The notes below the pieces were generated by a model. It saw only the letters and a list, made by a program, of their open reading frames with translations. It did not search any database and had not been told where the DNA came from. A DNA stretch of 64,000 nucleotides, from contig JAENVS010000041.1 of assembly GCA_016650445.1 (NCBI GenBank), positions 62,001-126,000 of the forward strand, given 5' to 3'. Below are positions 9,506-17,682 of this stretch, in pieces. A program made the position numbers and the translations under genes. The DNA is from Frankiaceae bacterium. Its GTDB lineage: Bacteria > Actinomycetota > Actinomycetes > Mycobacteriales > SCTD01. Numbering within the stretch: the stretch's first letter is position 1; each line of letters starts with the position of its first letter.

Positions 9506-10521
9506 GCGTCGTAGCTGACCTTCACGACGTCGGACAGCGGCAGCGACTGGCAGGCCAGGATCCAGCCCTCGTCGAGGTCCTGCTGCTCCAGCACGTTGTT
9601 CTTGATCATGGTGACCTCCCCCTCCAGCAGCTTGCACGCACAGGCGCTGCAGTCGCCCTGCCGGCACGAGTAGGGCGCGTCCAGCCCCTTCGCGAGAAGC
9701 AGGTCGAGCAGCTTGGACTGCTGCGGCCAGGTGAGCTCCTTCGCGTCGCCGTCGAGCTCGACGTGCACGGTGCTGGTCGGGCCGCCGTCGTCGACGACCT
9801 CGACGGGGGCACCCCACGTCGTACCGCTGAGGGACACGAACTTCTCGATGTGCACGAGCGGACGAGGTACGCCGAGGTCACGCAGCGCCACGTTGACCGC
9901 CTCCATGTACGGACCCGGACCGCAGATGAACGACTCGCGCCCGTCGACGTACGGGCGAACGAGCTCGGCGAGCTGCACGGACGACGGAAGCCCCTGCACC
10001 GACTCCAGCCAGTGGTGCACGACGAGCCGGTCGGGGTGCGTCCGGGACAGCTCGGCGAGCTCGAGGCCGAAGATCACCGACGCCTCGTCGCGATTGGCGT
10101 AGACGAGCGCGAGCGTGCCGCGGCCGCGCTTCAGGGCGCTCTTGATGATCGAGATGACCGGCGTGATGCCGCTGCCGCCGGCGAACAGCAGCAGGTCGGC
10201 GCCGAGGTCGCGGGGGGTGAAGTGACCGGCCGGCGGCAGCACCTCCACCGTCGTACCGGGAGTGATGTTGTCGCAGACCCAGTTCGAGCCGTAGCCATCG
10301 ACCGTGCGCTTGACCGTGACCTTGAGCAGGTCATCGACGTCCGGTGAGCTCGACAGGGAGTAGCAGCGTGCCGTCGGCTCGCGGTCGCTCGGGATGCGCA
10401 GCGTCAGGAACTGGCCCGGCTTGTAGGGCATCGGCGAACCCTCGAAGACCAGCGAGTGCGCGTCACCCGTCTCCTTGACGACGTCCTTGACGACCAGCTC
10501 GCGGGGAGCGTGGTCGCTCAC
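9502..10521 (-). CDS. kshB: 3-ketosteroid 9alpha-hydroxylase reductase component KshB
   Basis: Protein of 339 residues with three modules in order. The first is an FAD-binding domain with the RCYSLSSSP motif (about residues 50-58). The second is an NAD-binding domain with GGSGITPVISI and CGPGPYMEAV. The third is a C-terminal plant-type [2Fe-2S] ferredoxin domain with CRQGDCSACAC and a distal LACQ Cys. It passes electrons from NADH to the oxygenase KshA. The GTG at 10519-10521 overlaps the preceding small gene in GTGA. The assignment as KshB rather than a phenylacetyl-CoA or other ferredoxin reductase rests on domain order plus its place in the kshA operon. Confidence 0.9.
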   Translation of the reverse strand: MSDHAPRELVVKDVVKETGDAHSLVFEGSPMPYKPGQFLTLRIPSDREPTARCYSLSSSPDVDDLLKVTVKRTVDGYGSNWVCDNITPGTTVEVLPPAGHFTPRDLGADLLLFAGGSGITPVISIIKSALKRGRGTLALVYANRDEASVIFGLELAELSRTHPDRLVVHHWLESVQGLPSSVQLAELVRPYVDGRESFICGPGPYMEAVNVALRDLGVPRPLVHIEKFVSLSGTTWGAPVEVVDDGGPTSTVHVELDGDAKELTWPQQSKLLDLLLAKGLDAPYSCRQGDCSACACKLLEGEVTMIKNNVLEQQDLDEGWILACQSLPLSDVVKVSYDA

Positions 10522-10778
10522 GTGATGGTCACCCTGCCGTCGGCGACTGCCTCGTCGATGGACGCCGTCAGCGACTCGCACTTCGGGACGAGCGCGGGGT
10601 GCAGGCCGGCGGCGCGGCGCTCGGCGAGCTCGGTGCAGGTCGCCGCCGAGTCGCCCCGCCACTGCACGCTGGTCTGGGCAGCGCTGTTCTTGCGGACGAG
10701 CACGGTCGTCGCACACCGCCGGCAGGCGACTTCGGTCGCCTCGCTCCCGGGCGCGATGTCGCGCTCATCGACCCGCAT
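10518..10778 (-). CDS. small conserved-looking protein with CxxC motif between kshA and kshB
   Basis: Protein of 86 residues starting MRVDERDIAP (ATG 10776-10778; a GTG one codon upstream is also possible). It has one CRRC pair near residues 19-22 and two more Cys residues (ATCTELA and PKCES). It lies 13 bases after kshA and overlaps kshB by four bases, so it is translated with the hydroxylase. I do not recognise the family. The Cys residues could bind a metal or take part in electron transfer or assembly of the Ksh system, but that is speculation. Confidence 0.65.
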   Translation of the reverse strand: MRVDERDIAPGSEATEVACRRCATTVLVRKNSAAQTSVQWRGDSAATCTELAERRAAGLHPALVPKCESLTASIDEAVADGRVTIT

Positions 10779-10791
10779 CACCCGAGCCGCA

Positions 10792-11961
10792 TCAGACAGC
10801 GGGAGCCGGCATCGCGCTGGGCAGCGGCTTGCCGGCCGCCTTCAGCGCGACGAGCTGCTCCTGCCAAGCCGTGACGGCCTTGGTCGCGTCGACCTCGAAC
10901 TCGAACCGCTCGACCATCTCCGGGAGGATCTCGTCGACGTCGACGTAGAACTGCTCGTACCAGCGGCGCAACTGGTAGACCGGGCCATCGGCCTCGCACA
11001 GCAGCGGGTTCTCGATCCGCGTCTTGTGCTGCCAGATCTTCACGTCCTCGAGGAAGCCGGCGCCGATCAGCTTGGTCATCTTGCGCGCGACCTTGGCCAT
11101 CGTCTCGTCGTCGAGGCCGGGGATCCGCTTCACGATCATCCCGTACATCAGCACGAAGCTCGACGGGCTCACCGGGTAGTGGCAGGTGATGAGGATCGAC
11201 TCGATCGTCATCTCGCCGTAGTTGTCCCAGAGCTTGTCCACGAGGTACGACGGGCCGTAGTACGTCGCCTCGCTCTGCGTCGTCTGGCCTTCGTACTGCC
11301 CGATCGCAATGGGCGCACCGGTCGCAGCGTGCTCCGGCGTCGTACCGGCGTAGTACTGCGTGCACAACGGGCCCTCGAAGACGTTCTTGAAGTACGTCGG
11401 CAACCCCTTGTGGATGTAGTAGAAGTGCGCCATGTCGACCATGTTGTCGACGACCTCGCGGCAGTGGATCCCGTTGACGGGGACGACGTCCCACGTCCAG
11501 TCGGTCCACTCACCGGACGCGTAGCCCGCGAACTCCGGGATCGTCACGTCGTCCGGCGGCGGGTTGCCCTCGTGGTCGTTCCAGACGAACAGGTGGCCGT
11601 TGCGCTCGAGCGTCGGCCACGACTTCGTGCGGGCCCGTGGCGGGATGCGCTTTGCATACGGGATGTCGGCGCACTTGCCGTCACCGCCCCACCGCCAGCC
11701 GTGAAAGGGGCAGGCGACGTTGTCACCGTCGACCTCGCCCATCGACAGGTCGCCGCCCATGTGCCGGCAGTAGGCATCGAGGCACTTCACGGCGCCGTCG
11801 GCGCCCTGCCAGACGACGAGCTTGCCGCCGAACGCCTCCACGGCATGCGGCTTGCCGTCGGCGAACGTGCTCACGAGACCGAGGCAGTGCCAGCCGCGGG
11901 CGTAGCGCTCCGGCGCGGTCCCGGCCTCGATCTGCCGGATATCGCTGGCGACTGCGGTCAT
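10792..11961 (-). CDS. kshA: 3-ketosteroid 9alpha-hydroxylase oxygenase component KshA
   Basis: Rieske non-haem iron oxygenase of 389 residues, the usual KshA length. The Rieske cluster ligands are visible as C65-x-H67 (YCRHMGG) and C84-x2-H87 (CPFHGW). The mononuclear iron region reads DNMVDMAHFYYIH with D176, H179 and H184, matching the KshA pattern, and a later Asp is in FLEDVKIW. It hydroxylates C9 of 3-ketosteroids; with Delta1-dehydrogenation this opens ring B to give the 9,10-seco product. The ATG overlaps the MarR stop in ATGA, so the regulator and the oxygenase are co-translated. Confidence 0.95.
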   Translation of the reverse strand: MTAVASDIRQIEAGTAPERYARGWHCLGLVSTFADGKPHAVEAFGGKLVVWQGADGAVKCLDAYCRHMGGDLSMGEVDGDNVACPFHGWRWGGDGKCADIPYAKRIPPRARTKSWPTLERNGHLFVWNDHEGNPPPDDVTIPEFAGYASGEWTDWTWDVVPVNGIHCREVVDNMVDMAHFYYIHKGLPTYFKNVFEGPLCTQYYAGTTPEHAATGAPIAIGQYEGQTTQSEATYYGPSYLVDKLWDNYGEMTIESILITCHYPVSPSSFVLMYGMIVKRIPGLDDETMAKVARKMTKLIGAGFLEDVKIWQHKTRIENPLLCEADGPVYQLRRWYEQFYVDVDEILPEMVERFEFEVDATKAVTAWQEQLVALKAAGKPLPSAMPAPAV

Positions 11962-12434
11962 GCGGTCCTCCTGGTCGAGCGATCGTCTTGATGAAGCCTC
12001 TGAACGAGCTCGGTGACAGCGGCCGCGAGAGCTTCGCGGCGCCGTGGATCGACATCGGCCAGGGCGGTCGTCAGCGTGTCGACGTGGTAGCGGTGCACCT
12101 TCTCGAGCGCTCGCCGTCCTTTGGCGGTCACGAGGTAGTGCGACACCCGGCCGTCCTTGTCGTCGGCCTGCCGGGTGACCAGGTCCTCGTTCTCAAGTGA
12201 CTGGAGCACGCGACTCGCAGTCGGCTGGCTGAGGTCGAGCCCGGCAGCGAGGCGGGTGGCGCTGACGGGGCCGGTGTCCGCGACGAGCGACAGGAAGTGC
12301 AGCCCGGTGCGGCTCACCGCGACGCCGGTCGCCGCGACGGTCTGCTCGTGGAAGCGCGCCGACCCCGACAGCCGGTACAGGTCGTTGAGCGCGCTCGCGA
12401 GCTCACCCAGCCCGGAGTCCGTCACGCCGGACAT
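11958..12434 (-). CDS. MarR-family transcriptional regulator
   Basis: Protein of 158 residues with a winged helix: VSATRLAAGLDLSQPTASRV recognition helix region and a wing with DDKDGRVSHYLVT. I chose the ATG at 12432-12434 because GGGGAA precedes it; a TTG 27 bases upstream would be the only longer option. It lies between the FadE27-like gene and kshA on the same strand, so it is inside the operon rather than beside it. MarR proteins usually respond to small aromatic or lipophilic ligands. The target and ligand are unknown here. Confidence 0.88.
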   Translation of the reverse strand: MSGVTDSGLGELASALNDLYRLSGSARFHEQTVAATGVAVSRTGLHFLSLVADTGPVSATRLAAGLDLSQPTASRVLQSLENEDLVTRQADDKDGRVSHYLVTAKGRRALEKVHRYHVDTLTTALADVDPRRREALAAAVTELVQRLHQDDRSTRRTA

Positions 12435-12482
12435 GTTCCCCGATATGCATTCGGTACGCAAGTAGTTGCCGGAGGCGGGCGC

Positions 12483-13469
12483 TCAGACGAGGGCGGGGCC
12501 GAGGCGGGCGAGCTGGCGGCTCGCACCGCCGAGGAGCGCGTCGGTGCGCAGCGCCCACAGCAGGCGCCGGTGCACGGGGTACGTCGTGTCGGCCCCGATC
12601 CCGCCGTGCAGGTGCTGGACCGCGGTCTGCACGCGCAACCCGGCGTCGCACGCCCACCACGCCGCGACATCGACCTCGCGCCGTGCGTCACCGCCCTGCT
12701 CGAGCGCCCACACCGCCTGCCAGAGGGTCGCGCGCATCGCCTGCACGTCGCAGTAGGCATCCCCCAGCTGCTGGCTCACCGCCTGGAACGCCGCCAGCGG
12801 CCGGCCGAACTGCTCGCGCTGCGAGAGGTACGACGCCGCTTCGCGGACGCCCTCGTCGGTGTTGCCGAGCTGCCCCGCGGCGAGTCCCACCCGGGCCACG
12901 TCGCGCAGCCAATCCGCATCGCCGTCGAGTGGCTGCGCGGCTGCACCCGCCAGCTCGACGTCCGCGGCCAGCGCGTGGGTCGTCGTCTCCACCGGCGTCC
13001 GGGCCAGTCCCTGCAACGCGACCAGCGAGACGGTGTCGTCCGCCGAGACGACGACGGCGGCATCGGCCTGCATCCCCGACGGCACCGCGCCCGACCCGCC
13101 GCCGAGGTCGGCCACGAGAGTCAGTCGCGCGGTGCCGGCCGCGGCATCAGGGAGCCAGGTCCGCTGCTGCTCGTCCGTGCCGAACCGTGCAACCGCCAGC
13201 GCCGCCACGGCGTTCTCCCACAGCGGGAGGAGAGCCAGTCGCCGTCCGTGCTGCTCGAGCAGCAGGCAGATATCCGTCAGGCCGAGCCCGGCGCCGCCGT
13301 ACTCCTCGGGGACGGCGATGCCGACGAGTCCGGCCGCGGCGAGCTCCGCCCACAACCGGTCATCCGACCGACGGTCGGATGCCTCGACCTCGGCCAGCCG
13401 CTCGTTCGACGTCCGGCCGCGCAGTATCTGGTCGGCCAGGCCGACCAGTGACTCCTGGTCGGGCGTCAT
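12483..13469 (-). CDS. acyl-CoA dehydrogenase small subunit, FadE27/ChsE5-like
   Basis: Protein of 328 residues, shorter than a full acyl-CoA dehydrogenase. Motifs include VPEEYGGAGLGL near residue 55 and REQFGRPLAAFQAV and HGGIGADTTYPVHR near the C-terminus; the middle beta domain is degenerate. This is the pattern of the non-catalytic or half-site subunit of the alpha2beta2 dehydrogenases used for steroid side chains. Its stop-start overlap with the larger subunit (ATGA at 13466-13469) makes them an obligate pair. FadE27 is suggested because the partner resembles FadE26. Confidence 0.82.
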   Translation of the reverse strand: MTPDQESLVGLADQILRGRTSNERLAEVEASDRRSDDRLWAELAAAGLVGIAVPEEYGGAGLGLTDICLLLEQHGRRLALLPLWENAVAALAVARFGTDEQQRTWLPDAAAGTARLTLVADLGGGSGAVPSGMQADAAVVVSADDTVSLVALQGLARTPVETTTHALAADVELAGAAAQPLDGDADWLRDVARVGLAAGQLGNTDEGVREAASYLSQREQFGRPLAAFQAVSQQLGDAYCDVQAMRATLWQAVWALEQGGDARREVDVAAWWACDAGLRVQTAVQHLHGGIGADTTYPVHRRLLWALRTDALLGGASRQLARLGPALV

Positions 13470-14611
13470 CGGTTTCCTCTGGGCATGCCCAGGCCGGTCG
13501 TGCAGATGAGGTCGCGCAGGACCTCGTTGACCCCGCCGCCGAACGTGTTGACGATCGAGCCGCGCGTCAACCGCTCAACCCGGCCGTCGAGCGGGCCCGC
13601 ATCCCGGCGCGCACCCGCGGCGCCCAGCAGCCCGAACAGCGTCCGGCACACCGCGACGTGCGTCTCCGTGCCGAAGACCTTCGCCGCCGACGCATCCGCG
13701 ACGGAGACGTTGCCCTCCTCGACCGCCCCGGTGAGCTGCCAGTTGAGGAGCTTCATCGCCTCGACCTGGGCGTAGGTCCGCGCCAGATCGGCCTGCACCC
13801 ACGGCTCCTCCGCGATCCCCTGCTCGACGCACCAATCGCGGACGCCGTCCCACAGCGCCTCGGTGCGGCCGGAGAACGCCGCCAGCCCGACCCGCTCGTG
13901 GTTGAGCTGCGCGGTGAGCAGCCGCCACCCCTCGTTGACCTCGCCGACGACGTTGGACAGCGGCACCCGCACACCGTCGTAGAAGGTCGTCGCCGTCGTG
14001 TTGCCACCGACCGTGTGCAACGGCGCCCACGAGAAGCCCGCGACGTCGGTCGGCACGATCACGATCGAGATGCCCTTGTGCTTCGGCGCATCCGGGTCGG
14101 TGCGCACCGCGAGCCAGATCGCGTCGGAGTGCCCGGCGCCACTCGTGTAGACCTTGTTGCCGTCGATGACCAGCTCGTCACCCTCGCGGACCGCCCGGGT
14201 ACGCAACGACGCGAGATCTGTGCCGGCGCCGGGCTCCGTGTAGCCGATGGCGAAGACGCACTCGCCCGCGAGGATCCGCGGCAGGTAGTAGGCCTTCTGC
14301 TCCTGCGACCCGTAGGTCATCAGCGTCGGGCCGACCGTGTTGACGGTGACGAAGGGAAACGGCGCCCCGGCCCGCTGCACCTCGTTGAACAGCAAGAACT
14401 GCTCGTACGCCGTCGCGCCCCGCCCGCCGTACTCGACCGGCCAGCCCAGACCGAGCCAGCCGTCGCGACCCATCTGCCGGACGAGCTCGCGGAACAGCTT
14501 CGGGTTGTCGCCCTCGCCGCCGAGCTCTGCGCGCACCTCCGGCGTGAGCATCGCGGCGAAGTAGGCACGCAGCTCCGACCGGAGCGCGGCCTGCTCCGCC
14601 GTGAGCTCCAT
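13466..14611 (-). CDS. fadE26: acyl-CoA dehydrogenase large subunit, FadE26/ChsE4-like
   Basis: Protein of 381 residues with the full acyl-CoA dehydrogenase fold: MGRDGWLGLGWP, IGYTEPGAGTDLASLRT (FAD/substrate loop, about residues 122-138), LNHERVG (E239, probable catalytic base) and the C-terminal TFGGGVNEVLRDLI. The C-terminus and the LLNWQL region resemble mycobacterial FadE26, which with FadE27 oxidises the C26-acyl side chain of cholesterol. ATG at 14609-14611 is chosen; a GTG nine bases upstream is possible. A KstR2-type operator lies 26 bases upstream. FadE29 is the main alternative identity. Confidence 0.82.
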   Translation of the reverse strand: MELTAEQAALRSELRAYFAAMLTPEVRAELGGEGDNPKLFRELVRQMGRDGWLGLGWPVEYGGRGATAYEQFLLFNEVQRAGAPFPFVTVNTVGPTLMTYGSQEQKAYYLPRILAGECVFAIGYTEPGAGTDLASLRTRAVREGDELVIDGNKVYTSGAGHSDAIWLAVRTDPDAPKHKGISIVIVPTDVAGFSWAPLHTVGGNTTATTFYDGVRVPLSNVVGEVNEGWRLLTAQLNHERVGLAAFSGRTEALWDGVRDWCVEQGIAEEPWVQADLARTYAQVEAMKLLNWQLTGAVEEGNVSVADASAAKVFGTETHVAVCRTLFGLLGAAGARRDAGPLDGRVERLTRGSIVNTFGGGVNEVLRDLICTTGLGMPRGNR

Positions 14612-14637
14612 GTGCAGCACGCGCCGGACGCTACCCT

Positions 14638-14651
14638 CCCAAGCGCTTGCT
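14638..14651. promoter_or_regulatory. KstR2-type operator between divergent fadE26 and HIP operons
   Basis: The sequence CCCAAGCGCTTGCT fits the KstR2 consensus AnCAAGnnCTTGnT at every position except the first A. Its 10-bp palindromic core CAAGCGCTTG is identical to the site upstream of fadD3/kstR2. It lies in the 52-base gap between two divergent genes, so one repressor site could control both directions. Confidence 0.8.
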
Positions 14652-14663
14652 AGGTTGCGCCCC

Positions 14664-15542
14664 GTGGGGATCACCAGCGACGGCCGGGTCGTTCTCGTGA
14701 CGGGCGCCGGCCAGGGCATCGGCCGCGCACACGCGCTCGCCTTCGCGGCCGACGGCGCACTCGTCGTGGTCAACGACGTCGGCGCTGCGGCTGACACGGT
14801 CGTCGAGGAGATCCGGGCCGCCGGCGGGACGGCCATCGCGAGCAAGGGCGACGTCGCCGACTGGGGCTACGGCGAGCAGCTCGTGCGCGCCGCGGTCGAC
14901 GAGTACGGCCGGCTGGACGCACTGGTCAACAACGCCGGGCTGGTCCGCGACCGGATGCTCGTGAACATGTCCGAGGACGAGTGGGACACCGTCCTGCGGG
15001 TCGACCTCAAGGGCCACTTCGTGCCGCTCCGACACGCCGCGGCGTACTGGCGCGATCAGCACAAGGCGGGTACGCCGGTGAAAGCGCGGGTGGTCAACAC
15101 GAGCTCCGGCGCCGGCCTGCTCGGCAGCGTCGGCCAGGGCAACTACGCCGCGGCCAAGGCGGGCGTCGTCGGCATGACGCTGGTGGCGGCCGCCGAGCTC
15201 GCCCGCTACGGCATCACGGTCAACGCGATCGCCCCCGCGGCACGGACACCGATGACGGAGGCGGTGTTCGCGCAGACGATGGCCAAGCCCGAGACCGGCT
15301 TCGACCCGATGGACCCCGCCAACGTCTCCCCCCTGGTCGTCTGGCTCGCCTCCGAGGACAGTGGCGACGTGACCGGCCGCGTGTTCGAGGTGGAGGCCGG
15401 CGTCATCTCCCCCGCCGACGGCTGGCAGCACGGGCCACGCGAGGACAAGGGCGAGCGCTGGTTGCCCGAGGAGGTCGGACCCGTCGTACGACGCCTGCTC
15501 GACAAGGCCCCCTCCCCCGCCCCGGTCTACGGCGCATCGTGA
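14664..15542 (+). CDS. short-chain dehydrogenase/reductase, Rv3548c-like
   Basis: SDR of 292 residues. It shows the NAD(P) motif TGAGQGIG (about residues 14-21), NNAG, a serine-containing NTSSGAG, and YAAAK. A C-terminal extension of about 40 residues ends in RRLLDKAPSPAPVYGAS. The GTG at 14664-14666 lies 12 bases after the KstR2 box. It resembles the mycobacterial protein Rv3548c, a member of the KstR2 regulon, and probably oxidises a hydroxyl of a C/D-ring CoA intermediate; the exact step is not established. Confidence 0.85.
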   Translation: MGITSDGRVVLVTGAGQGIGRAHALAFAADGALVVVNDVGAAADTVVEEIRAAGGTAIASKGDVADWGYGEQLVRAAVDEYGRLDALVNNAGLVRDRMLVNMSEDEWDTVLRVDLKGHFVPLRHAAAYWRDQHKAGTPVKARVVNTSSGAGLLGSVGQGNYAAAKAGVVGMTLVAAAELARYGITVNAIAPAARTPMTEAVFAQTMAKPETGFDPMDPANVSPLVVWLASEDSGDVTGRVFEVEAGVISPADGWQHGPREDKGERWLPEEVGPVVRRLLDKAPSPAPVYGAS

Positions 15543-16693
15543 GCCTCGCGGATTTCCGGGGGGAAGTGCAGGCCTGGCTGCGCGAGCGACTGGACGGCAA
15601 GTTCGCCGCGGTCGTTGGGACTGGCGGACCGGGCCGCGAGCACGAGCACGTCGAGGAGCGCAAGGCCTGGGAGCAGGAGCTCGCCCGCGGTGGCTGGGTC
15701 GGCCTCGGCTGGCCGCGCGACGCCGGCGGCCGCGGCGCCTCGATCGAGGAGCAGGTCGTCTTCTACGAGGAGTACGCCCGCGCCGGCGGTCCCGGCCGGA
15801 TCAACCACCTCGGCGAGCAGCTCGCCGGGCCGACGATCGCGGCCTTCGGCACGCAGGAGCAGAAGGACCGCTTCTTGCCCGGCATCCTGCAGGGCACCGA
15901 CATCTGGTGCCAGGGCTACTCCGAGCCCGGCGCCGGCAGCGACCTCGCCGCCGTCCGCACCACCGCTGTCATGCGCGAGGACGGCTGGCACATCGACGGC
16001 CAGAAGGTGTGGACGTCTCTGACGCAGTACGCCGACTGGTGCTTCGTTCTCGCGAGAAGCGACGCCGGCTCGGAGCGGCATCGCGGGCTTTCGTACCTGC
16101 TCGTGCCGATGCGCCAGCCCGGTGTCGAGGTGCGGCCGATCGTCCAGCTGACGGGCACCTCGGAGTTCAACGAGGTCTTCTTCGACGACGCCGTCACCGC
16201 GGCGGACAACGTCGTCGGCGAGCCCGGCGCCGGCTGGCGCGTCGCCATGGGCACCCTCGCCTTCGAGCGCGGCGTGTCCACACTCGGCCAGCAGGTCGGG
16301 TTCGCGCACGACCTCGACCAGGTCATCGCCGCCGCGATCTCGTCCGGCGCGGTGGAGCACGACGCGGTCAAGGACCAGATCGTCGAGGCGTGGGCCGGTC
16401 TGCAGACGCTCCGGCACAGCGCGCTGCGCACCTTGAACAATGACGCGTCGTCGAGCACCGGCGTCGAGGCCAACGTCTCCAAGCTGCTCTGGGCCAACTG
16501 GCACCAGCGGCTCGGCGAGCTGGCGATGTCCGTGCAGGGCGCCGCCGCGACCGTCGTCGACGGCGACGGCTTCTCGCCGCTGCAGACGATGTTCCTCGCC
16601 TCACGGGCCGGGACGATCTACGGCGGCTCCAACGAGGTGCAGCGCAACATCATCGCCGAGCGCTTCTGGGGCCTACCCAAGGACAGGGCATGA
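15539..16693 (+). CDS. fadE30: acyl-CoA dehydrogenase FadE30 (HIP catabolism)
   Basis: Protein of 384 residues, closely resembling mycobacterial FadE30 in memory: GGPGREHEHVEERKAWEQ, VFYEEYARAG, WCQGYSEPGAGSDLA, FERGVSTLGQQVGF with the probable catalytic Glu, and IYGGSNEVQRNIIAER. It introduces a double bond in the propionyl-CoA side chain of the hexahydroindanedione (HIP) degradation intermediate. The GTG at 15539 overlaps the SDR stop in GTGA. It is followed without gap by a small-subunit-like dehydrogenase, a possible partner. Confidence 0.93.
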   Translation: MSLADFRGEVQAWLRERLDGKFAAVVGTGGPGREHEHVEERKAWEQELARGGWVGLGWPRDAGGRGASIEEQVVFYEEYARAGGPGRINHLGEQLAGPTIAAFGTQEQKDRFLPGILQGTDIWCQGYSEPGAGSDLAAVRTTAVMREDGWHIDGQKVWTSLTQYADWCFVLARSDAGSERHRGLSYLLVPMRQPGVEVRPIVQLTGTSEFNEVFFDDAVTAADNVVGEPGAGWRVAMGTLAFERGVSTLGQQVGFAHDLDQVIAAAISSGAVEHDAVKDQIVEAWAGLQTLRHSALRTLNNDASSSTGVEANVSKLLWANWHQRLGELAMSVQGAAATVVDGDGFSPLQTMFLASRAGTIYGGSNEVQRNIIAERFWGLPKDRA

Positions 16694-17682
16694 CCGACAG
16701 CGCCGACACCGCCGAGCTGCGCAGCACCCTGCGCGGGTTCTTCGAGCAGCACGCGCCAACGCGGTCGCAGCTGGCCGACGACCCCGGGCAGTGGAAGCGA
16801 CTGACCACCGAGCTCGGGCTCACTGGACTGGCTGTGCCGGAAGAGCAGGGCGGCTCGGGCGCGTCGTACGTCGAGCTCGCGGTCGTTCTCGAGGAGGCGG
16901 GACGATCGCTGCTGCGGGCGCCGCTGCTGTCCACCGCTGTGGCGGCCGTCGTCCTGGCCGACAGCGACGCGGGCGACCTCCTCCCCCCGCTCCTGGACGG
17001 GTCGATGTCGGCGGCCTTCGTCGTCGGCGACGTGACCGTCGACGGCGACCGGTTGACCGGCTCGGTCGCGCAGGTCGTCGACGCGGCTGCCGCCGGGCTG
17101 CTCCTGGTCACCGTCGGTGATGCGCTCTACGCCGTCGACGCGGCGGCCGCGACCATCCGCTCGCTCGAGGCCCTCGACCCCACCCGGCCGCTCGCCGCCG
17201 TCGAGCTCGACGGGGCGAGTGGCCGACGGGTCGGCGACGCGGCCCACGCCCTCGACCTGCTTCACGTCGCCCTGGCCGCGGAGTCCGTCGGCGCCGCCCG
17301 CGCCGTGCTCGAGATGACCGTCGCCTACCTCACGGTGCGCGAGCAGTTCGGCCGGCCGCTCGGCTCGTTCCAGGCCCTGCGCCACCGCGTCGCCGACCTC
17401 ACCGTCGAGCTGGAGGCCGCGACGTCGACGGTCTGGTACGCCGCCCGCGCGGCCGCTGAGCGTGCCCCGGACCTCCCGGTCGTGGCCCCGCTCGCGAAGG
17501 CCACAGCGACCGACGCGTTCACCCACATCGCGGGCGACGCGATCCAGCTGCACGGTGGCATCGGGTTCACGTGGGAGCACGACGCGCACCTGTACTTCAA
17601 GCGGGCGTGGACCACGGCGCTGCTGCACGACGACGCGCGCACGCTTCGTCGTACCGCCTTCGACAGGGGGACGCGTGGCTGA
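16690..17682 (+). CDS. acyl-CoA dehydrogenase small-subunit-like protein (FadE32/33-like)
   Basis: Protein of 330 residues: an acyl-CoA dehydrogenase with a short middle domain, VPEEQGGSGASYVELAVVLE early on, and REQFGRPLGSFQALRHRVAD and LHGGIGFTWEHDAHLYFKRA late. It resembles the short KstR2-regulated FadE32/FadE33 class, which forms heteromers with a larger FadE. Its ATG overlaps the fadE30 stop in ATGA, so FadE30 is the nearest candidate partner. I cannot separate FadE32 from FadE33 by eye. Confidence 0.85.
   Translation: MTDSADTAELRSTLRGFFEQHAPTRSQLADDPGQWKRLTTELGLTGLAVPEEQGGSGASYVELAVVLEEAGRSLLRAPLLSTAVAAVVLADSDAGDLLPPLLDGSMSAAFVVGDVTVDGDRLTGSVAQVVDAAAAGLLLVTVGDALYAVDAAAATIRSLEALDPTRPLAAVELDGASGRRVGDAAHALDLLHVALAAESVGAARAVLEMTVAYLTVREQFGRPLGSFQALRHRVADLTVELEAATSTVWYAARAAAERAPDLPVVAPLAKATATDAFTHIAGDAIQLHGGIGFTWEHDAHLYFKRAWTTALLHDDARTLRRTAFDRGTRG

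Noticed and set aside
10456-11991. Plus-strand open frame of 511 codons over kshA and kshB
   Set aside because: Antisense to Rieske and ferredoxin domains with complete motifs; composition is that of a shadow frame.
12440-12454. CCGATATGCATTCGG as MarR operator
   Set aside because: Only four outer base pairs are symmetrical; mentioned as a possibility but not annotated as a site.
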